NCBI GenBank assembly: GCA_001687465.1
Contig: LVLI01000584.1
Span: 1 to 50,871, forward strand
Reading direction: 5' to 3'
Source: Halocafeteria seosinensis
Lineage: Eukaryota; Sar; Bigyra; Bicosoecida
Length of the DNA: 50,871 nt
How positions within the stretch are numbered: the first letter of the stretch is position 1; each line of letters begins with the position of its first letter. The notes below the pieces were generated by a model. The model was not told where the DNA came from. It ran no database searches and was given only the letters and a program-made list of their open reading frames with translations. Shown piece after piece: positions 32,677 through 45,200 of the stretch. The translations under genes and the position numbers were made by a program.

Positions 32677-33019
32677 GTGGTACAACCAGAATAAAACCAA
32701 CATAGGTAAACTCCCATATCCACCGCGCCGATGTTCACTGTGATGACATGTGTGATGCCCCAACTCCATCAAAAGAAATGTCAAGGTGCGGCTATACTGT
32801 TGTAGAGTTTCTCCTCCGACGAATGAAGGGAAGCGCGGAATCACGGAGTTAAGCTACCACCTCTTTACACATACAGGCCCAGACTGCCAGTAAATTCCGG
32901 GGAGACTCAATACACAAGTATCGTTGTTTACACTTCCTTAGCTTTTGCGTACTAATGGGAACGCACGTGTATACTCTTGCGTCGGGCCTTTGCGGTTGGA
33001 AGGGGAAGCCGTTGGAGCC

Positions 33020-33190
33020 GGCTTATCTCGAGACGTACTGGGGGGATAATTTGGAGACAGTATTATTAATTATGCAACCTTGATTATGAATAATTATTGC
33101 ATTGATGCAAATCTGTATCAGTTAAAGCATTAAATTACGCTCATACTTGGTAGATATCTGGCCTGTATAAAGCATATCAGGCGGGGGACC
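33020..33190 (-). repeat. Dispersed repeat, copy A
   Basis: Matches 46,237-46,379 with small gaps: both contain a CTTATCTC(C)GAGACGT start, the words ATTATGCAACCTT and GGTAGATATCTGGCCTG, then TATAAAGCA, and end in GCGGGGG. On the minus strand both copies keep the codons for LYTGQISTK followed by a stop a few codons later. This may be the 3' end of a coding mobile element. Confidence 0.7.
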
Positions 33191-33932
33191 ATGGAAGTCC
33201 ACGTCATTGTCGAGGAAATGCCAAGAGGACCGGTTTGGCGGCTGCTTCATCTGGATAGTAGAGAAAGAAATGGGCGCCGAGAAGATATCATAGGGAAAGT
33301 AAGAGTGTATATTCTTGCAATTGTTTCCCTTACCGTTGATATAGGAACCGTATCTGCTGACAGATTGGCGCGGACAGGAAGGATGTCTTGCTTGCAATGC
33401 GAGTTGTTGCGTTGCTTTGATGATAGACAGCAGCATAAGCAGGAGCTGACAACAAAGCTATGGGGAAAGTCGAGAAAACAGAAGTTAATCAAGGAAGGAA
33501 AAAGCGTCTCTTACCCTACGTATCACCTGGCACACAAGGGTGGAGAAGCGTAGCCTAAATCAAGATCTATCCACAGAAGCTCAAGCATAGAAGGATAATG
33601 AAGCAGAGGAGGCTGCCTTGGCAGACGATGATGACAAAGATGAGACATCGGAAAGCAATGAGACAGGAGAAGTGAGTGGGCGGGACTACGTTTGCAGAAG
33701 GCGGAAGAGAAGGAGAGATGCAAGTAAGCACTATGACAAACTCGACATTCAAGCGAACAATATTGTACAACATCTTGAAGGAATGTTTTCTTACCGGAAC
33801 AGCACTTCGCAAGCTATGCGGCAATTAGTCAAAACTTCTAGCCACCTGGGGGCGGACAGTTTACCACAGAGGACCTCCAATTTTCCAAGGGTCAGATCCG
33901 CAAAAGCGATTGAAGTTAGAAGAGACACATAG
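33191..33932 (+). other. Possible gene or gene remnant
   Basis: ATG 33,191 opens a 36-codon segment (MEVHVIVEEMPRGPVWRLLH...) ending at a good GTAAGA donor near 33,299. From about 33,600 a second open segment is acidic then basic (ADDDDKDETSESNETGE, then RRRKRRRD) and runs to 33,932. The exons between cannot be connected with confidence. The opposite strand at 33,122-33,436 is also open and continues into the dispersed repeat, so this could instead be part of an element read on the minus strand. Function unknown. Confidence 0.25.
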
Positions 33933-34730
33933 TCTCACGGACCGATTAAGTTCATTGGTTACAGGCTCCAGTGCAACCTCTCGCTCAAAGCAACTCCAAT
34001 CACTGGCTCGCTGTATCCAGCAGCTGCTCTCTGGGACCAGGCAATGCCCTGCGGTATCGAACTATATCTATTCCTCGAACGACGACGTCTGCCATTAGTG
34101 CAATCCTGACAAAATTGTTGATGTTTCATCCTCGGAAATGTTTCATAGAGGTGAAATTGCTTGTGTCTGAACAGATCAAGTGCAGTATCCCTTCTGGCTA
34201 GCAAGGCTGTTACAGATCGTGTTCTTAAGCTATACACAATGCTGTGACTAGAATCAGCTTTCAGCAGATGAATTCACATATTGGGAGAGTTCGGTCTGCT
34301 CATATTCCTGTACAGTCCTTGGTATGCCAAGCTGATAAGAGTTCGCCAGTTGTCAGAAAGAGTACAAAGCCTTCGGGATCTAAGACTTGGGACTAGTGTG
34401 GGGAACCTAGGAATCTGCGCTACTACACAAAGCCGTGCAAATATCATTTTGGTTGCAATGTATGTATTCCTAGCTCTCAATCCCCATGAATGCTCCAAAA
34501 GAAAGGTCAATATCCCCGAGCCAGCCGCCAAAGCCCCCTTATCTCCGAGACGTCTTGGGACTCCGGCAGTCGGTACACCCCCTGCCGAGTCGGTCGAGAA
34601 GAGAAACGTCATACTGATGCTGGACGCTAATATCGAAAAGGAGTAAGATTTTATGTATCACTTGTTTCCCGTGCGATCCCTTTACTTGTAAAGGACTGAT
34701 CATAGAGCTGGATCTGATGAGATCCGCATC

Positions 34731-35223
34731 TAAGGACGAGACGGAATGGAACGTTCGGAAGACACGCATGGGGGAGGGGGACGAGAGCCAGGAGAGAAGA
34801 GGGAAGAAGAACCGAGACGGATAGCACGTCTCGGGTGGAATCCGGATCCGAGAACAGCCGAAGAGCAAGCTACACGAATTGACATATACGTGCAAGAGGA
34901 AACTAACAACAATATCCTCCCAATCCTATTAAGCAATGAACTGCTAGCGAGTCAAGCGGCTGTGTCGAGACGGGGAGTAAGGACGAGACGAGTAAGGACG
35001 AGACGGAATGGAACGTTCGGAAGACGCACATGGGCCACGCCATGGGGGAGGGGGAACAAGAGCCAGGAGAGAAGAGGGATGAAGAACTGAGACGGATAGC
35101 ACGTCTCGGGTGGAATCCGGATCCGAGAACAGCCGAAGAGCAAGCTACACGAATTGACTTATACGTGCAAGAGGAAACTAACAACAATATCCTCCCAATC
35201 CTATTAAGCAATGAACTGCTAGC
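34731..35223 (+). repeat. Tandem duplication of a ~220-base unit, open in one frame
   Basis: Unit 1 (about 34,731-34,948) is repeated at about 34,993-35,223. Both begin TAAGGACGAGACGGAATGGA and end around AATGAACTGCTAGC. Unit 2 carries about 22 extra bases near 35,035. Both copies are open in the frame giving RRIARLGWNPDPRTAEEQAT and NNNILPILLSNELLAS. A methionine-started frame exists in each (34,746 and 35,030), the second ending at 35,374. Unknown family. Confidence 0.75.
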
Positions 35224-35374
35224 TAGCCATGCGGAGGTCCCATGGGATGTGACGGAAACGGATACTGAAGTTCAGGTCTGCGTCAATGCTTTGAAGTCAC
35301 TCGTTTATGCTGCCTCTCTCCTAGTGGAACCGCGGGCCTGTAGCTGCCAGACACGGGCGGCAGCTGCTACCTAA

Positions 35375-37198
35375 GTGTAGCGGCTAACATCCTGCTGCCG
35401 GTGGGCCATCAGTCACATCTTCGTCGTCGTGCCTTACTTGGGGAAAGTTCGCAGGGAAGTAGTATAGATAGAGCCATTATGACATAATAAAAATCACGCA
35501 CGGGATAAATCCCAGACTCAGGGTTTGTGTATTGATATCCGGCATGAGGTGCAGGATCTAATGCTACACACAGACTCTCACAGAGTAAGCTCCGAAGTCT
35601 TTGGTCGTTTCTAGTTTCGATAAACCAGTACCACCTAAACGAATCAGGGAAACCATACCCACACCAAAGAGTTCTCGTTTCAGTAGTGCTTTGAGTGCGG
35701 CACATGTGTTAACAACTAGGAGTATGTCGCAAAAATTGACTGGGAAATACAGTGTAGTGAACGGGGCAGGAATCAGTAAAAGCAGATGTCTGTCACAATA
35801 TAGACCATATCCATATTTTTCTCTTTTGGAAAACGGCGATCTTCTTAACTGTTTGCAGTTGGACGTGCAATTATAACTCTAAATCCTCGATTGGGTGTAT
35901 AAGTAGTTCAACTTCCCTACCTGAACCCGCTTTCGCAACCACCCCGATAGCAAGTTCCCTAGAGCTGGGTCTTCCCGTGCCACAGTCTCCAATGTTATCC
36001 CCAACCAATCCACGAGGTCGTGTGGCATCCCGTGACGCAACCTCTCTGAGGCTCTCTCCAATCCAAGTTGCTTCTCTACCGGTCTCGGTCCGGTACCGTT
36101 CCAGTCGTTCCGCGTCGCCTTTTCGTTATCGTTAAACAGAGTCTCGAACCGTCGTCACAAGAGTAAATTTACTAACCAAATATAAATGAGCTAATAATTA
36201 GCGAAGCTGAAAAAGTTGAGGTTGGAACAGACGGTCACAGACCCTTCTGAGGTTGAACTCTTCCACCCAGAAGTCAACCAGAAAGGGGTGGTGGGATCAA
36301 CAGACATACAGGTGAGGGGAAGTAACGATATTCATTTGATGTGACAGGGCAGGGTATCTACTATTCCAACCCGTAAAAACCATGTTTTTCCGGTGGCTGA
36401 TGGCTGAATGAGGAAGCTAGCACGCCGGGGATGGATGAGTTTGTCAAGGGGTACAATCCCCAATGCGTTACCCCTTCAGTATGCTTCCACCATTGCTTGT
36501 GTGGTCTTCCGACTAAGGGACAGAAAGCTCCAGTTATTATCCATAAATAGCTCCGCCAATCTTTTTGAGGCTAGATTCTCTTTCTTGCTCCAAAATTCGC
36601 TTCTTACTAGGTGGTGCTGTTGTTGCATACGTGTCCATCGATGCTCGTTAAGAGGATGTGGTCAACTTCCCGGCCGGTGGGCTATCTGTCACATTTGTGT
36701 GTGTGTGTTGAGAAGCTGTCTGGGGCCCAGAAAATGACTTCCACCCGGGGTGATTTAGAAGATTACTAGGACTGGTCCTGCCTTGACTAACAGCTGCAAC
36801 GGGATGAAACACCTTCCTGCAAGGTTGATTGTCGACAGGAAACTTGCACACATACGCCAAAACTTTCGTCTTGTCTACTTTGTCCTGAGTGTTGTAAGGG
36901 CACATCCAAACGTACTCAGTCCCATGCGGGAGATCCCCCCACTCTTCTCGCTTTAGAACCCATCGGCCGGTAGGTTGTATTTGCTGAGTATACAGTTACG
37001 CCAATACAACGCCCATGTCCTTGTGTTATGACCTCATATATACCCACCCCGCAGGATCCCGCGATTTCGCACTGCGCGGTTGCGGGCCAGGCGCGGGACA
37101 GACGCGGGTCCCGTCCCGCGCTGCGGTTTCCCGCGCGGGGTACAGCCTTGGCGGCGGGACAGAAATTCACAGAGAATTCCACAGAAACCCAGCGGGAG
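35375..37198. other. Spacer with no supported gene
   Basis: About 1.8 kb. Short frames on both strands show no domain. A TG microsatellite lies near 36,697-36,710. A very GC-rich patch at about 37,060-37,170 has several CGCGGG/CCCGCG words that could pair, just before the GLUG pseudogene. Confidence 0.45.
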
Positions 37199-39270
37199 AT
37201 GGTGATATATATTCTGTATGTGGCATTCACCCTTCTGTTAACCACCGATAGAATAGTGTTGTCAGCAAATACTGAACTACGGGACGCCATCATAAAGGGC
37301 AATGAGACGTGTATTGTTTACACTGAAGCGCACAATCTGTTCCAACAGGTTTGCAATTTCACATGGGGAGACAGGCACGAACAGACGGATTTCATTACCC
37401 TCAAAAGGAAGGAAACCTTCGACGGAGGTGACTTTGTAATTGACGCAGTTGGCATAGGTAGCTTCCACGGCGTAGTAAGAACGGATGACACGGAACTCGA
37501 GAATCCTGACCTATGCGACTTACCGCTCATACGTCGAGTGCACGTGCGACATGGAACGACGAGTGAATCTGGAGGCTTCATCGTCCAACCGGAGCAGCGA
37601 TTTTTCTGGATCGATGCATGCAGTTCGTTGGGGACCATTCAGGGAGGAGGAATATGTGGGGACAACTGTGAGCGCGACGGTGGCAAGATAAAGATTTCTA
37701 GTTCTCATTCCAGCGGGTCCACAACTGGCTGCCAGCCAGGAGGCATTGCTGGCCGACAAGTTGCAATAGAGGATGGACAAGCATTTATTGAGGATTGCTA
37801 TACTTCATGAAATATTACCGGAGAGGAAGGGAGGAATTGTAGGTCATATAGCCGCTCGGTATGGCGGGTATTTGTATCTTTCACACTCTCATTCGTCTGG
37901 GCCAATAGCAACCGTAAGTGGAGGGGGGGGATCCTAGCAGGAAGTGGTGGACGCACAACTGGCGTAGTAAATGTCTCCTTCTGCTTTTCGACGGAATGAA
38001 TTTACGGGGTGTCCACTGGTGATATTGCGGGAAGATGGACTGGGGTTGATGGTATTGTGTGCATACAGAATTGCTACTCCACGGGTAAAATTGAAGGAGC
38101 AATATCCGAAGTAGTAGAGTGTATAATTTATGGCCTACCGGCTGAATATTCAAACGGACCACGACTACATCCATGCACCGTGAAGACAGACAAGGCTACA
38201 GTCCCACCTATCCTCATTGGCTAACAGCTCGAATCTCTGCAACAGGAGTGCGTCACAACCATCAAGTTTAGGCCAATTCCGCTCAGCAGAATTCTTACCG
38301 AAGCTTCCCATGTGGGTTAAATAACGGTGAATGTCTGTCAGTAATAGTTCCTCCGTCCGTTCGTGTCGTTTCATGATTCGCTTCCCAAGTCGAGAGTTTC
38401 TCAGTGTCCTGCTCCTCCTCGTGCTCCTCCAACTGTGCTTTCTTCCAATAGCTCCCACTCTTAAGCGGCCCGTTTCCATCCAATTCCGTTCATCAAAATT
38501 CTTACCGAAGCTTCCCATGTGGGTTAAATAATGGTGAATGTCTGTCAGTAATTTTTCCTCGGTCCGTTCATGTCGTTTCATGATACGTTGATTCGCTTCC
38601 CAAGTCGGGAGTTTCTCAGTGCCCTGCTCCTACTCCTGCTCCGAAGGCATAGTTGGCGGAGAAACTGGGCGCTTCGGAGGAACCGTTTTGGTGCGCAATG
38701 GTTACACCAGTGGGAGGTTGTCTTCTCCCGTCATCAATTTTGGGGGGGGGGGGAGGATAATGGAGTCCATATCAGCCGACGCAAAGAAGGTGCAGATTTC
38801 CTTTTCTGTGTATTGTGGCATCTCAGGTGAAAGCATGGTGGGAGACAATAATGCGGGAATTGTACAAGAAGAAGGGAAGTCTCCGGACCTTGTTGGCAAG
38901 ATTGGCTGAAAACTTTATAGGCATGATGGAGATCTCGTCTGGCCTTCCGACATGTGGGATGTCGATAACAAAAGTACAATTCAAGAAGGAGTCACATGCC
39001 GACAGACATCCGACGTACCCTTTCACCACATGCAAACGGCTAGTCTGACGGTATCTTCCAGCGATACCAAGACGGCATCTACATCTACTACACCAATCAC
39101 AAGAACAAGGACAGCTTCTGGATCCGTGTCATACAACCCGACAATAACGTGCACCTCTTCTGGTTCGCTCGGAGTGGCAGACTTAGCCACCACCGGCAGT
39201 CGGTTTTCGTCCGTAACTACCAGTCAACCAGTCCTCACGCTGTCACAGGATCATCATTTTCGTGGGTGAT
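37199..39270 (+). pseudogene. Decayed GLUG-repeat surface protein gene
   Basis: The first 203 codons (37,199-37,810) are open: a signal peptide (MVIYILYVAFTLLLTT), then a region matching the N-terminal domain of the large gene at 39,289-45,630 (NETC...NLFQQVCNF, LIRRVHVRHGTTSESGGFIV, and GLUG-type GGGICGDNCERDGGKIKISS). A stop follows, and the similarity continues in shifted frames: a YSTGKIEG segment at about 38,072-38,095, a SFSVYCGISGESMVGDNNAG segment at 38,803-38,862, and a Ser/Thr stalk remnant at 39,030-39,150. No Cys-rich or membrane part is present. A 207-base tandem duplication interrupts it near 38,273-38,690. It points toward its intact paralogue and ends about 20 bases from that gene's stop. 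The open first part could still give a short secreted protein. Confidence 0.75.
38273..38690 (-). repeat. 207-base tandem duplication inside the pseudogene
   Basis: Two adjacent copies start at CCAATTCC (about 38,273 and 38,480) and share ATTCTTACCGAAGCTTCCC, ATGTGGGTTAAATAA and TTCGCTTCCCAAGTCG. On the minus strand, an open frame of 138 codons (38,165-38,581) repeats MKRHERTEE, LLTDIH and YLTHMGSFGKN. Whether this is expressed is unknown. Confidence 0.7.
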
Positions 39271-39288
39271 ATATCGGGTTTTTGTCCC

Positions 39289-42200
39289 TTATTCAAAAAG
39301 AGTCTTTCGACGCCGGCTTACACTTGCACGACGTTGATAGGTCGCTTCATGCAATATTCGCTTTCGTTCTTCTTGTTTGCGAAAGTATTTATATGACTCG
39401 AATCTTGCCTGGTCACGACTACCGGTGGGAACATCCACAGTGCCGGTGGTTCTGGACGAACTGCCAAACTGGATTCGCGCCATAGGATTCTCTCTCTGTA
39501 GCGGCATCCCACTTTCCTCCGCATAAGCCATATTAATAGGCACATGGGTTGAGTTACTGCCCTCATCTTGCTCTCTTCTTGACGTTGCATACATTAAGGT
39601 TCGCAACTTCCTTATGACGGGGGCTAGCTTGGACCGTAATATCTCTAGTGGATCTTGATTCTTCAGCTCCAATAAAACGCGTACAAAAGCACACGCAGTA
39701 AAGGTGAGCATTAACAGTTGAAGAACCAGAGTCGACACGGTTACAACAGCTTGGTTCGATGAGGCGTCGACATATAAGGACAACAGACCCAAAGATACCG
39801 TTATGGCACAGCAGATAGACTTGAGGATCTCCAACCAGTTGAGGGAGGTGTTGAGCTTGTATGGTTGCATTATAGTGCTTACAAATGCTGTGAAGAGCAA
39901 CACCACACTTACTAAAACTGCTTGATCCAAAGAAGGGCTCAAAAAGGACACCAACAAAAGTAGCACTGTGCGGCGGATAATTACCAACGCGGGCCACAAG
40001 TATCCTTTGTTCCGCACACGAAACCCCCGAATAGTACTCAGGAATTGTTTAAAGAGTTCCGGAGTACTCGCATTCTTTCGACTCCAGAGCAGATAAGCAA
40101 TCATGAAAAAGGGTACCCCAAACACAATTAGGACTACAGTGCCTGCTCCAAGAAAGGCAAGAATTGTATACTCACTCGAAGAAGTCGTCATTCGAAGGGA
40201 CGCCTTTAAACGTTGGTTTCCATAAACTTCCTTCGGATAAGTATTAAATATGTCCACAACTGTAGTAGATACTCCCGTATGGACGAGTCCCAGCAGCAAA
40301 TGAAGGGGTTGTAAAGCTTTCTTCAATGAATGCGTCAACCACGTTTTCGATGAGAAACAAGCCTTCGCATTGAGGAAGACCTGGAAAAGCAAGGACACCG
40401 AAATCAATAGCCAAGGTATAGCAATCGACAAAATAGCACTCTCAAAGAAACCAAAGTGGGTAACACAACGAAATGAGTCTGCCTGAGTGGGGGCCATGAG
40501 TGACATCTCGGCGAAATCCTTAAACCACTGAATGCTCCCAGCGAAAGGATTCGCGTCAAGTTTTCCTAGGAGCGCAAGAATTTGAAGGAAATCAAGAGTA
40601 AATACGAGGTATAGCTGCAGCTCTTTCATTACATTCATTTTGCCAGCGTTCCGTAACACTGAATCGAGAATGTCACGAGACAAATTTGGCTTTCCGTCCG
40701 CCTCAGTAGTCCGCGATTCCGACTGTGATACGTCTTGCTCTTCCGTATTCCTAGAAACTGTTTTTAGGCTTTCATACGAGATTCCAGGGACAACTTCATC
40801 GCTTTTCTTGTCTTGCACCACTGCTCTTTTAGACTGAAGAACATTCACCCCCACCACCACTGACACCGCTACAAGGACTGAGAATGCAACCGTGACCTTG
40901 TCTTTCACTGGGTTCCGACAGCGCACGCAACGTTGTTTCGTTTTCACGTATCCCGCTTCGCATATGTCACAAAGCGGTCCCTTTCGTCCTTCACTACAAC
41001 TAGTATGAAAGTTAGTTCGATTGACACGACACGCCGAGGCAGGAGTACATTGGTGCATCACGATGGGGACACTCTCACGAATTTGCTGCACAATTTGTTG
41101 CTTTACAGTTCCATCTTCGGGATGCACTGGACTGCCTTCCGCACAGAGCTCGCACCAATATCCAGACAGCATACGCAGTTGTCCTGACGAACATTTGAAT
41201 CCCTCGGTGGGACAGGGCATACACTGCGTTCTTCCTCGTAACGAAAACAATCCGTCAGAACACTGTCGGCACCCTTTGTGGTTGTTGGGATGAGGCTGAA
41301 ACGCCCCTTCTTTGCATGGTGTGCAGTTCAATTCCTCGCCGCTGATTGCATCAAAATTTCTTGCATACCCAGAGGGGCACAAACACTCAGTTCCGTCTTT
41401 GGATGCCACTTCGTTCTCACCACAATCCACTCTAGTGGTACTGACAAATAGAGGTGAGTTGCCAATACTCCGGTTGTTAACCCGAACATCGATTGAAACA
41501 TCTCCTTGAGCCTGCAATATGACTTGGAATGTAAAGCTTCGAGTAATTTCACCTGGTTGGACCCCTACTGGAAAATCGACAGAAATAGAAGATACGGACA
41601 GACCCTTGTTAACTGGAGTCGCTGATAAAGAAAGGTAGAATCCGTTGTCTTTTGTACGCTTCCTGAAGGAGCGTGTCCTCCTCGTGGGCGTCGACATTAG
41701 AAGTGCGCTTGCAGCAGTATTCCCGAATCGGTCAGCAAGAAGTATATCGATATTAACCGGCGTGTTTACTGGTTTGCTACTATTGTCCACCCGAACAAAC
41801 GATTGAGAAGAGTTGACTTGTCCGGCTGCGAACGTTGACTCCACACTTAACTTGCGAGTGTCGGTTGCAGAGGAGAAATTGGCGCCTCGGAGCCACTGCT
41901 CTAGCGTCAGAATTGAAAGAGTGTACTCGACACGCGGGAGATATTGAAATGCTGTAAACAGTGGCTGCTTATTGGTGGTTAAACTATGGGAACTATACTG
42001 GATCAAGGCTCGGAACCGTCTTCTGTTCTCAGGTGCAATGACCGCAGACACAGGAGAGAGCTCCAGCCATTCTCCCAATACAAGAACCTCTTTAAGATGT
42101 ATCGGCTCTAGTCGGCTAGCATTGTCCGCCGATGTCAAGTTCCCCTTCGACAGTAACTGTAGCCTAAAGTCTATGGGTCGAGCCATCACAGGCTTGCGGG

Positions 42201-45200
42201 CGACATTCACCACTGTCCACTCCACATGTGTTTGTCCCAAAGGCTTCAACTGAATCTCCACCGGGTGCTCGGGGCAAACAAATACGGAGGTTACTACGAG
42301 CTCTACTTTGAGCCATAGCGAAACACCATCAAAAAGTGTCGTTGCCGGGTTTGTGGGTTTGCTTTCATCGAAAGTAGTCTCGGAACCACGTAAGGAGTCT
42401 GTCTCAAAGAAAATCCATATCTGGAATTTCCCTGACTGTGGAGCATTTCGCGGCGCTAGTACCAAATCAAAGAGCTTTTGTTGAACCATCGTCGCTCCTA
42501 ACTGTCCTCGAATCGGGAACGTCGTCTTTCCTGGGCTTATCCATCCTGGGGATTGAAACTCACCAACGAGCTCTTCTCCACTAGGCTCAAATGCTCGTGC
42601 TTTCCAGTTTGTTTGGAATTCTCCCTTGTTAGTCATGAGTACATCTCTCGATTTGTCTGGATCACTTGTGCTCATTTGAAACGCGATGGTTCCCTGAGGG
42701 AGTTTCACCAGCGCTTCCCGAATGGTCATCGAGACTGTAATTACCAGTGTCTTCGAGGTTCCGAGTTGTGTGTTGTGAGTCTCGACAAAAATTTCAGAAT
42801 TTATCTGCCCTTGTGGAGCTTTCGTAATGTCGAAGACAATACGTTCTTCAACTGACGTTACTGTATCTCCCACTTCATTCGGGGGAGGAGGGATGACAAT
42901 TCCTGCAAGTTGCGGCCCCAAACGGAACCTATACTCCACATAAGGACCGACATTTAAGACCACAGAGCGTACAATCGTTCGCGACCGATTGTTGCTATCG
43001 GTTTTTGCCGCCTTTCCTTCATTTATCTCGATCTCCTTGGGAATCACCGCAGAAGTTATTTCTACAGATTGTACCAACTCGGTGACATCTACCTCCACGT
43101 CCCTTTCTGGGGATAAAACTGTTTCCCCATTGACATTGACAGGAACTCGTAAAGGGATCAATACGTTGGCGTCTTCCGCTTCAGATAATGTCCGACTGTC
43201 ACCGGTGGAGACCTGACTTGTTAATAGAGGTACTTGATTCTCCAAGAAGTACGTCACGTTTGAATGATATCTGATGCTTATGCTGTAACTGTATAGAGCA
43301 CAATCAGTGAAATATGAGGCTTGACTCCGAGAACTACACTTGTGAACTCCAAGCTCTTTAAGCTGTAGAATAAAGGGCAGGTCCTTGTCGAGTGATGTAC
43401 CCTCAAGCGTATCCTGACATCCGGAGTAGATCAAAGTTCCATTGCCATTGGATGCTGAAACACCTGGGGCACATTGTATCTCGAACTGTGGACTAATTCC
43501 GTTATGACTTTGAACGGTGACGTTTACCAGGAATAGGCTTCCTTCACTGCCCTTGGAGTATCGGATTGTTTTTCGGGCTGCTAAACTCATTGTTGTAACA
43601 CAGTCGAAAGAAAACTTTCTCCCACATCCTGATTCAACGATATATTCAGAGTTGATCATCGAGGGAGAGAACGAAGGAGTTTGAGTGACAGAGGATCTTG
43701 GTGTACACGAACCGGTTGGAGTGGTTGTTGGAGTGACTGACGCCGTTTGACTAGCGGTCGCTGTTATACTTGCCCTTGGTGAATCCGAATTGCTCGGAGT
43801 GCAAGAAGCGGTGCGGCTATTTGTTGCAAAACTCGTCGTTGACGACATCGTAGTCCGCGACGAGCTTAGGCTAGGGGATGCCGTAGTCGTTTCGGAGGAT
43901 GTACCAGAAGAGGAAGATGTCGCTGTACTTGTTTGCGTCGCTGTAGCAGTTGCGGACATGGTTGGAGTCGACGTTTCCGAATTGCTCGGAGTGCAAGAAG
44001 CGGTGTGGCTATTTGTTGCAGAACTCGTCGTTGACGGCATCGTAGTCCGCGACGAGCTTGGGCTAGGGGATGCCGTAGTCGTTTCGGAGGATGTACCAGA
44101 AGAGGAAGATGTCGCTGTACTTGTTCGCGTCGCCGTAGCAGTTGCGGACATGGTTGGAGTCGACGTTTCTGATGATGTTGCAGAGGAAGTCATTGTGGGA
44201 GAGGCGGTAATTGATGGGATTGGACTTGAATCTTGCAGTTGAAAGCGTAAAATGGGCAAAGATTGAGTCCCATTAAGAGCCCAGGTTTCATTATCCCATC
44301 GCTGAACACCTTGGGAGTGATACAGCTGACCTCGTATATCATCCAACGTGTTTGAAATGCCTACGTGTATTCGAGTCAAAACATCCTCTTGAGATCGGTC
44401 GTCTCCTACCAACCGAGCCCCATTGGCGCTATTATACACCGAATATTGTACACTAATCACACCACTTGCCGGGTAGTCTATATGTCCAATGATTCCGCCA
44501 CCATCATGGACAACACCAGAAGCATACGTATTCGTTATGTATACACTCCCTGTTGCTGCTGTTTCCCATCCCCCTGTGCCCTGCCCAGTAATCCCGCCTG
44601 CCAGATGACCATCAATATCTCCTCGTGTGTAACAATCTATTATGTGTACTTCACCATTGTCAGCCGCTGTTTGATCTCCAGTAATACCACCAGCCTTGTC
44701 TCCTTCAATGTTTCCTGTCGAATATGATTGCGTGATACGCACATGACCATGCAATTTACCGGCCTGATCTCCACAAATACCACCTGCCTGCAATCCAATT
44801 GTCCCAGTGGAATAACATTGGGTGATATTTGCAGTCCCATGATCGTCCCCTAGATCTACTCCTGTGATACCACCTGCCTCAAGACCCTGTATTGTTCCTG
44901 TTGAATAGGAATCCGATATCTTAATGTGGCCTCCGTGCTGACCTGCATGACGACCACATATACCACCAGCATAATTATTCGTGATCTCTCCTGTTGAGCT
45001 ACAAGAATCCACGATAAAATATCTTTGGTTTTTTTGAACGATAAATCCACCACTTTCTGCCGGGATCCCATTCTTGAGATGAACATTCCGAATCAAGGGA
45101 GCTTCATCCAAGGAATCAATGTTAATACCATCATCCATAACTTTAATTAATCCAAGAAAGCCTTCCTCAACATCCTGCAAGTCAATGACGTTTCCTTCCG

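Noticed and set aside
35409-35705. 98-codon minus-strand frame
   Set aside because: No recognisable domain, no paralogue in the window and no clear splice partners.
43790-44242. 150-codon plus-strand frame rich in Val/Asp opposite the receptor stalk
   Set aside because: It is the antisense shadow of the Ser/Thr repeats and shows the composition expected from that.
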